From Priapulus caudatus (lineage: Eukaryota > Priapulida > Priapulimorpha > Priapulimorphida > Priapulidae), in NCBI RefSeq assembly GCF_000485595.1, contig NW_014579293.1:12262-37364 (forward strand): a stretch of 25,103 nucleotides of DNA, in the 5' to 3' direction. Under the pieces are notes generated by a model that did no database searches, was not told the DNA's origin, and worked only from the letters and a program-made list of their open reading frames with translations. Shown here piece after piece: positions 13,201 through 22,200 of the stretch (its first letter is position 1; every line of letters begins with the position of its first letter). The translations under genes and the position numbers were made by a program.

Positions 13201-16200
13201 TGGCGAATAATATTAATTCATTATTAGCAGGAAGATTACCGACAGCACTGATTTCTCCAAGCCAGCTACAGATGTTACTTCAGGAAATAAAAGGGAATCT
13301 TCCAGCATCACTCATGTTGCCACGCAGCGGGAAGGGGGACCTATTGTACTACTATTCAATAATTAAGACAGTCGCACTGCCAATTGCGGATGGTATCCAA
13401 GTGGTAGCAGTATTGCCATTGCGGCATAGGGAGCAGACATTTACCATGTATGAAATATATCGGCCTCCTGTGTATTTTCCAAATTACACTACAATGTATG
13501 CATATTTTGATTTTTCACAGCAGTTCCTGGGCATTTCCTTAGATCACTCGCATTATGTCGAACCTGATACTCGCAGTGTACGCACATGTATTCAGGAGAA
13601 ACGTGATATCTGTCATCTAAATACAGTCAGACGATCAACAAATATTGTCAATTCTTGTGTAATCGCCTTATTTAAGAATGATTCTAATGACATTGCAGTT
13701 CTGCAAAAGCCGCATCCTGTTTTACTCACGACCGCAGCCAGCAGTAATTTTCAATCTGACCAAGGAATTGTGTATTGTAGTAAACACCAATATTCATTGA
13801 GAGTCACTGCTGTCATGTCAACATGCTATCACGGAAAAGGTATCACGTTACAATTTTTAATGTTGAGGTACGAGGGGTCATTTCGTTAAGTCCTGGATGT
13901 AAGGCAGATACAAAGGCCGTTTTCCATTCCTGTGTTATTATGTGCAAGAGAGCCAAAATCATTGTGAAAAATTACGTTAATCAGTGGGAGGACTCAACAG
14001 CTGATTGCGTTGGTTATTTGGAAAGAATTGTTTGTAGACACGGACATTAAAAAGGAAATGTATACGAAATTAATATGCATCTTCGATTGTCCCAGAGAAA
14101 TTGTTATAAGATACAGATTTTAGATGTCGCCTTTCGGGGAACTTACTGAAGCTGCTCAAAAATAATGTAACCATTAAATCATTTGGGCAATAGGATTTTA
14201 AAGGGATTGGAAGTTCGCAAGCAGTTGTACATCATTCACAGTTTATGCATTGATCATATTAATAGGGATAGTGCATGTTGTTGCAGTTGTTTACTGTCGT
14301 TTTAGGAAAGTAGTTGCGGTCATCGCCAATTGTCAGATCAGATATCGTTCAAGGAACAGTGTATAGAAGCGTTGGAGTCGCATAATCCGCGCCTCGGCTG
14401 GGAATCCACGGACTTCTGGGAGTCATCGCCTTACATTTCCTTTGTGGAGTGTGACAGCACCTCGGGAGAGTGAGAGCAGGTTTAGTATAACGTATCCGCG
14501 GACAGGAGATGGTAGGACACACGTTTAGTATGGCACACAAGTTACGGTGTGAATGCAGGGTGCAGCGTGTCAGTGTAGGTGGAATTAGAACATTTACAGA
14601 ATGCTGCCAGTGGATGTTTGATAAGTCGTTTGAATGGCATGCATGTGTTATGGTTGAGTGAGTGAGAGTATTGGTACCAGATTGTAAATAGTGTAATATA
14701 TGAAGTGCAGTCTGCTATTATTGTCTATTATGCAGGATTGAATGCATTATTTATGATTAATCATACGTGAGTTAATATTGCTGGTAGCATTGAGCGTTCT
14801 TAGTATCGGGGGACCATGGTGCGGACGGTGATTTAGAGTTAGCTATAAGTGTAGGAAAATGATTGTGGGGTAAGGAGTGAAAGGATTAAAATGTTACGAG
14901 AATGGGGAGTAAGGCGGTTAAGAATTAAAATGTTTATGATTAGGTAGGATGGTTGTGTTAGTAAATGGGCTGGTGGCTTGATATAGATTTTGAATTGTGG
15001 GTATTACATAGGATTGCGATTTTTAGATAATGTGTGCGCACGCATATATTAAGGGCATGGTCCATGGTGATATCGGGTTAGGAGGAGCTATGCTGTCGGT
15101 GTGGTTTCGAAATTGTTGCAGATACAGCGAGACATGATGGGAGCAGGAGCGCATCTGACGAATCTTCCGCTGCCACAGTTGGAATATTTCAGCAGCGACA
15201 CTCAGAGCGACAGTCCGGTACACCATTATTTGGCAAGAGGAGGAAGGAAACTATTTCATCACATCAGTGACTTCAATACCTTCAGCGAGAATTGCAACGG
15301 CAAATCAGCAGAATTAGACGATCTTCAAATTTTGTGAGAACAATTATGTTGTTACACAAAACACTAATGTGTTAGCAAATTATCCGGTTGTTGGTGGGAA
15401 TATTCTGGCAAACATTAGGTCATTATTGAAGAAATTCCGAAATGCACAGCCACATTATGACATTGCGACCGACTGATCATTAATTGCATCGGACATCGAG
15501 GAAGAAGCAGCGCAGAGGATCAAGAACAGGGCGAGGACAGATATTAACAGTCGTATACATCGTCGTGAACATCAAGATTATTATATTGTATTGTATATAT
15601 TTCTTTGAGTTGTTGTTTTGTATTTCAGGTATACCGTATGTATTATGTATTATGGTACATTTTGGGTTTTGGGGGTTCTATTTCAGGTTCTGCAGTGTTG
15701 GTTTTTAAGGAGTTGTATTATTGCACGGATGGTTTACTTGGCAATTCGTGTCAAGTATGGTATTATATCATTGTGGTCAGTGAGAATTTTGTTGGCGGCA
15801 GTGTCAAGCCATAGCGTTGGGATACCATGGTGCTGGTTGGTACCGTAGGTAATAGGTTGTGTAAAATTGTGTACAGTTATTATGTGGGAGGGGGGATGTG
15901 TTCATGAAGGAGTTATTGTAGACGGTATGATGGACAAGGAACGGAATTTATTATTGTTGGGCTCTATTTCGTCAGGAACGGGTGTATGTGAGTGTGTGTG
16001 TGTGTGTTAGATATGGGGGCTTGGGAATTAGTTAAACAGGACATTTAGATCAGCGGGACGCTGAATTCGATGATGGGATCATCGTTTTGATGAAGCGGAG
16101 GTAAATGTAACGTCTATTTTACATATGTTGTACAGATGTCACATTGGATTAGTAATCGTAGATAGGGTGGGTTGTACAGAGAGAAGGGTTGGGCGTTTGG

Positions 16201-19200
16201 CATAGAGATGAGAAATAGTAAGGTGGGGTTCTACACGGATGTTAGGTTACAGATGTTCACCATATGGTCTTCCCGCGCAATATTCGAATCAGGGAGAGAG
16301 TGGTGTGTGATTGGTGAGAGTAAAGAGTAGAACTGGGCTGTGATTGGACGAGAGAGTCATACATAAAGGGTGGAAGGTCGGTTGAACGGGAGAACTGTGG
16401 GACTGGAACGAGACAAGACGTGACTTGACGAGCGACAGAATTGTTTGTAAACAATATATTCTTTTAGTGAACACAAATGCTATACGTCTTCTTGATTATT
16501 ATACTTTGAACTGTAACATCCAAATTACGCTCTACAATATACGAGACTGTGTGTGTTTGCTGCACGCACACACTGGTATACACAATCGCGCACGGGGCAC
16601 GAATCTCCACACGCATTCGATCATTTACGTGCGTGCACATTCACGTCGAAGTGTGCTTCCAGCCAAGTAACCACTAGAGGGAGCACGCACCTGCTCGAAA
16701 GCTGCCTCACGTTCCATGATGTCAGCCTGTATTGTCTCCAGGTTGCGTGCGAGAGACTCCTTGTCCTGCATTGCCCGCTGCTGGCTCTCCAGCAGCTGCT
16801 GTCTGACCTGAGCATTCTCCGAGCGCAGCTTCTCTACCAGGCTCCCCTGCGCACGCACAAACAATGAAAAAACTGAGGGTGTGCCCGTTCACAGATCATG
16901 TCCGAGGTGATCGGGGACACCATTGTCGGAGATATCGCGAATAGTTTTGGGTATCATAAGTCTAAAATCTTAAAACTTTGGCATTTATTCCATAGAGACT
17001 TCACTTCAGTTTAAAAGTTGCGACATTTTAGACTGGTGACATCATAACTACTATGATGCTTTTGACAACAGCCCCCAGAATCGTAAAACCTCTCAACGAG
17101 CGATCGACTGACAAATCAAGGTTAACAAATTATTCATCGTAAAAGTCGCACAGGACCAGGGGTTGATAAGTTGCCATGGTCACCCGCACGACCCACATGT
17201 TCATAGATACGTGGTTGCCATGGTTACCTGAACGACGGCACTGGTCTGCAGCTGCGCGAGCTCCTTCTGAATCTTGCTGCGCACCTCCTGGGCAAACTTC
17301 AGCTGCTCCTGATACCAGTCCTTTGCACTCAGCGTTGCAGCCATCTCATTCTTCAACGAACTAATACAGCCGGAGAGAATTTCATCAGACATGAATTACA
17401 TACGAAGCACTCGTCTGAACATTTACTTGCACCACGACAAAACAGCAAAGATGTTATTATGATCAGGGTTCTCCCTACGTTGTGCAAACGGGGCGCGCGC
17501 GCCCCGTTTGGGAAAACTCCCCCCTGTTTCAATCGGCGCGCCCCGTTTGGGAAAACTCCCCCCTGTTTCAATCGTTGCACCCCGTTTAAATTACCTCCGC
17601 CCCGATTAAATTCCACCACAATAAAAGTTTGCCAGCGCGGGAATCGATCGTCAAGAACTCCCATTCGACCAGGACACCCGGCGCGTGTATTTTTACCATG
17701 CCACGCATGGACTGCACACAATACACAAGTACAAACAGTTAACCTGTCCCACACCCAACACTAACTGTACACCGACTTGGCTATCTTATATATACAAGAA
17801 CCCCAAATACCGTCTATGGTGTGGTGGCGATTTTACGCATTAATTAGTGGTACGGTAAAAAAACACGCCCCCCGGACCGCCCTAGTTTCCCCCCTCTCCT
17901 CCCCTCCCCCTTCCCCTCCCCTCCCCCCTGTTTGAATTTCATCCTGGGGAGAACCCTGATGATGCACGAGGAATCCAGTGGCTCGCAAGAGATTTCTAAT
18001 TGCCCGATTAATCAACACTGGCACACATCGTGTTAGCGATTAGCTGTCAGAGATGCTCTGTGAAAATTGCCAGTGTTTTCAACATGTTCAGCATGTTGAA
18101 TATTGAGATCGTGCTATGCTTGATGATTGACGTGTGAAATGCAGCACAGGATTTACCGGCTGCTGTTATCCGCCTGCATTTTCTCCTGCACAGTAGTTTG
18201 CAGTTCCACATGCAGCTCCACTATTTTATCCTTCAGGTCTTTCACAACTCCTTCTTTGGCCTGTAATAAAAAAAGGCCTTAATATCCACTAGCAGTGTAG
18301 TAACATCCATACTAAAATACATAGAAATCTCCAAATACGTAAAGAGATATAACAAAATTCGCATGTTTTACATGCAAGATCAAGGTTCTGCCAAATTCAC
18401 ACTATGCTTTCATACTAATTTGCTAATTAACACTATTTATACATTCCAGTCCTGGTGCTCATCATCAGAGACAAAATTATTCTTAACATTTACTTTAACT
18501 TTCACATGCTACGACGATTCGTGTTTCTGGTAACGGGCCGCTGGTAAAAGATGTTTTGGAATATTCCAGGATTCCCGGAATTCCCTGTACGCGGCGCGTG
18601 CCCACCTGTAGCTCCGTCTTCAGTTCGTCGATGCGTGCCTGCAGTCCCTCGTTCGTCTCGCGCATACCCGACAGTGCCACCTGCGCAAGTCCCATCTCGG
18701 CGGCCTTCTCCTCCAGCGCCCCCTGCAGGGCAACGAGCGAGCGCTCGAGCTGCTCACGGTGACCTCGCAGGCTCGCGAGGTCGGCGACGGATGCGTCGCG
18801 CTCGCCGGCGGCGACATGCGACGCGTCGGCCTGGCTGCGCAGTCGCGAGCGCGAACGCGCCAGCTCCGCCTTCAGCTCAGACTTCTCGCGCAGCGACGCG
18901 CGCCCGTCTGCCATGACGGCCTCGAGCCGACCCTCGAGGTGCGATTTCTCGCGCAGCAGCTCGTAGTAGTCGCTGCCGCCACCAGATGTCGCTGCTCCCG
19001 CCGACGCGGGCGTGAAGTAGACGCTGGAGGTGGTCGTGTCGCAATCACGCGCGGGGGTGGACGTCGCAAAGTGGAACGGCGCGGCGCAGCTGGACGAGTC
19101 ATCCCTAGTCGGCGGCGAGCCACTGCGTGTCGGCCGTTCCGTCGGCGGCGAGCCACTGCGTGTCGGCCGTTCCGTCGGCGGCACGTATCCCCCATGCGGG

Positions 19201-22200
19201 ATGTCCGCCGTGAGGTCCTGCAAGCTGGAGAGCTCCTCCTCGGTCAAGGCGCCCTCTAGCGTCGCGTCGTCGTCATTGTCGCATGCGTCGGAGGCATGCT
19301 TCACCTGACTCACCAATAGACTGGTCGACATACTAGCATCTCCACTTGTGTCCATCGCCTGCCACCGACAACAACAACAACATCTGCATTAAACCTGATT
19401 TTGGCCAAGCACCTTGCAGTAATGATAATAGAAACAATAATACTAACAATAATAATTATATAGGATATTACGTGTCACGTTGCAAGTAAAGCCACTGAGG
19501 AAAAGCATGAAAAAGGTCCTGCTAGTCCACAAAATGTAATTTGTACATGATGTGCTCTGCTCTGTTTTATCTGTAGGATTATATAACTCCTAACAACTGA
19601 TATTTTCGATAATATTCTGTGATACCTGTGAGGAAACACTGACTGTTGATGTGTTGTCAATCTCCTTATCAAGTTCTTTAGCTCGCTCCAGCCACTTCCG
19701 CTTCTGATCCTTCTTGTTGCCTTTCTTGGCCTTCCTCTTCTTGGATTCCCCTGAAGGACTGCCCCCCTCGGCCGACTCCATCAGTTCAAATAGCTCTGTC
19801 CCTACTAAACACAGACACAGGGTATTTAGAACACCTCTGCACTTCTACCTATACTACACATGTTCATTATAATTTATATAGCTCCAAACCAAACCGAAAT
19901 CCAATCCTAATATAAGTAGTTTTGCAACATTTCCGTTTATACAAATGCCGTTGCTGTGCAAAAACGTGCACATCCCTTCGACTGTGGTATTTTCTCAATG
20001 TATATGAAATCCTTTTAGGATCGTGAGTTTATGTACATGTAAGCGTACCAGGCAAACTTGCATCATCTCCTCCTTCAAACGTCCTGGATCCATGACCTTG
20101 GTCAGATGCCATCTTAAGCCGATATTTTCTCTGTGATTCTGCAATCACTGCAGCTACAACATCAGGGGGCGCTGGCTTCACAGTGGCACCGCCTAGACAA
20201 GAGAACAGTTCTTTATCAGCTTTTGTATATTACTGTTATTGTTAGATTATATAGCTATATTATATGATGAGACTTTTTGCACATACAATAAATTCTAAAA
20301 TTTAACGACCAGCCTTAACAACCACATTTGTACCAGCTACCAATTTTCACGTTGCACATGACTGTAATGTCATAACCGCTGCCAATAAACCTAGATATCT
20401 TCCTACCTATCACAGACTCCTGCAGTGCAAGTGCTTCTGTCGTTTCAGTTAATGCTGTCAGTGAGTCCTGCACACCAGACTGTCTGCTGACAATGGGTGT
20501 GACGTGAACATCACTCTCAATGTTGGATGACATCCTTGTGATAGTGTAGGCCTATGAATTAGCAATACCGATTCCGATATCAATGGACCACCAATGTAAT
20601 GAAGTCTAGACAATGTATCAGTCACCTAATTGGTGAGTGGTGAGAAAGATCTACTGGGATTAATACGAGAACAAGAGCCGCAGAGCGTCTGGGCTCATCT
20701 GAGGTCTGTTGCTACGATTATAAACGTAAAATTTCAGTCGTGCGTAGTACCACATTTGTTAGGCGCCAGATTATGCAGGGGGGGAACAAACCGGCCAAAG
20801 GTTTGCGATACACATCTTGTTAGGACACGGCCACTATCGCTGGATGGAGGGTTAGGGGGAGGGGTGGGGGGAGAGGGTGGTGGGGGAGATCGGGGAAGGG
20901 GCGGGGGCGAGGGGTGGGGGAGGGGGAAGGGGGGGTAGGGGGAGGGGGCTCTAATAGCAAAAGCAGTTTACTCCCTTGTTATACAGTCAACAAATCCATG
21001 TTTAACCCTCCTCTTGAGGGTCAAAAGGTTATCAGACACTTACTCTTCGCCACGTCAGTTGGAAAGCACATTTCATGTTCCTTTCAATAAAGCCATAAAA
21101 ATAGTAGGTCACCACTGAAACAAAAAAAGGTTTTTCAATCGCTTCGTCACACAGCGCACATGTCCTCAGAAAATGTCTAAAATCTGCCCTGTGCCCATTG
21201 ACCTTTGGGTGTGACCTCCAATTTCGGCACAGTGATGGCTTTTCCTACCATGATGCTATACACCGACTATCACAAGCCTAGGTCGAGCCGTTTAGATTTG
21301 TGCCGCAATTCTAAAAAAATAAGGGGGAACATTCACTCCTTAACTTAAGGTATAGGGAGGAAAACACCTCTTGACCTTTGACCTTTGACCCCCAGCTTCG
21401 ACATCCCAACTCGTTTTCGGATTACCCCCCCACGTCCCGAATATCGTGACCGTACGTCGAGCCGTTTAGATTTGTGCCCAACTGTTGACGGGCGCACGGA
21501 CGGACGGACGGACGCACGGACGGACGGACGCACAGACAGACTGACTATGTCAGATGAGCTAAAAATTAAGGGGAAAGGAGTCAACAAGATTGAATAGTCA
21601 TGACGACGACTTCTAGTTCTACCGGTGATACCAACAGACCTGCAGCCACTGTGGAGTTCCTTGCTTGGCTTCTGTCTCACTAATTATCGTCTTCGTGTGG
21701 ATCCTGCACGTCTTCCCTGTTACCGTGGTTACACTCACGGCGGTCACCTTCACGGGTGAATAACTGCTACTAGGGGAATTGTTTACCAGCACAGGTGTAT
21801 CACACACCGTGGACAACACTGGTGGCTCAAGTGATAGTTTGACTGGTGAATAATCAACAGTGGGTCGCCTGCATATGAACCCTGTCTTGCATGCCTGTCT
21901 GGTCAGTTCCAGGTCCTTGTACCTGTACACAGACAGCAGTGATGATACTGGTACCGCAGTGGGCTCCTTGACAGGCTCATGCGACGAGATGCCGAGGCCA
22001 CGGAAAGTCTGGCTGAGCTCAGCAACCGACTTCGAGTCGCGAACGGCCTGCCTCGCTTCGGGCGAAACACGCCCGTTGACCTGAAGCCACTGCTGCTGCC
22101 CCCTGGTGGCACCCGTGGACACCGCCGTGCCGCCGTACGACTGACTGCAGACCGTTGCGCAGCTGCCGCTCGTATCTGTGCTTGCTGTGCGCAAGCTGTC

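Larger units (their letters stand above)
10662..16536 (+). mobile_element. Degraded Ty3/Gypsy-type LTR retroelement with env-like gene, 5' half deleted
   Basis: 5.9-kb insertion in the intron between exons 8 and 9, antisense to the golgin gene. It is flanked by ATAT on both sides (10658-10661 and 16537-16540), consistent with a 4-bp target duplication. Order: 35-bp remnant of the 5' LTR, end of RNase H, H2C2 zinc region, integrase core, integrase C-terminus, env-like gene, a long 3' region, complete 3' LTR. Gag, protease, reverse transcriptase, most of RNase H, the primer site and the rest of the 5' LTR are missing. All reading frames carry stops and frameshifts, so the copy is dead. The env resembles the baculovirus-F-like type of insect errantiviruses; affiliation beyond Ty3/Gypsy is inference. 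Confidence 0.88.

Noticed and set aside
18551-19259. Plus-strand frames of up to 166 codons across golgin exon 5
   Set aside because: Arg/Ala-rich antisense shadows of a GC-rich exon with a clear coiled-coil product on the other strand.
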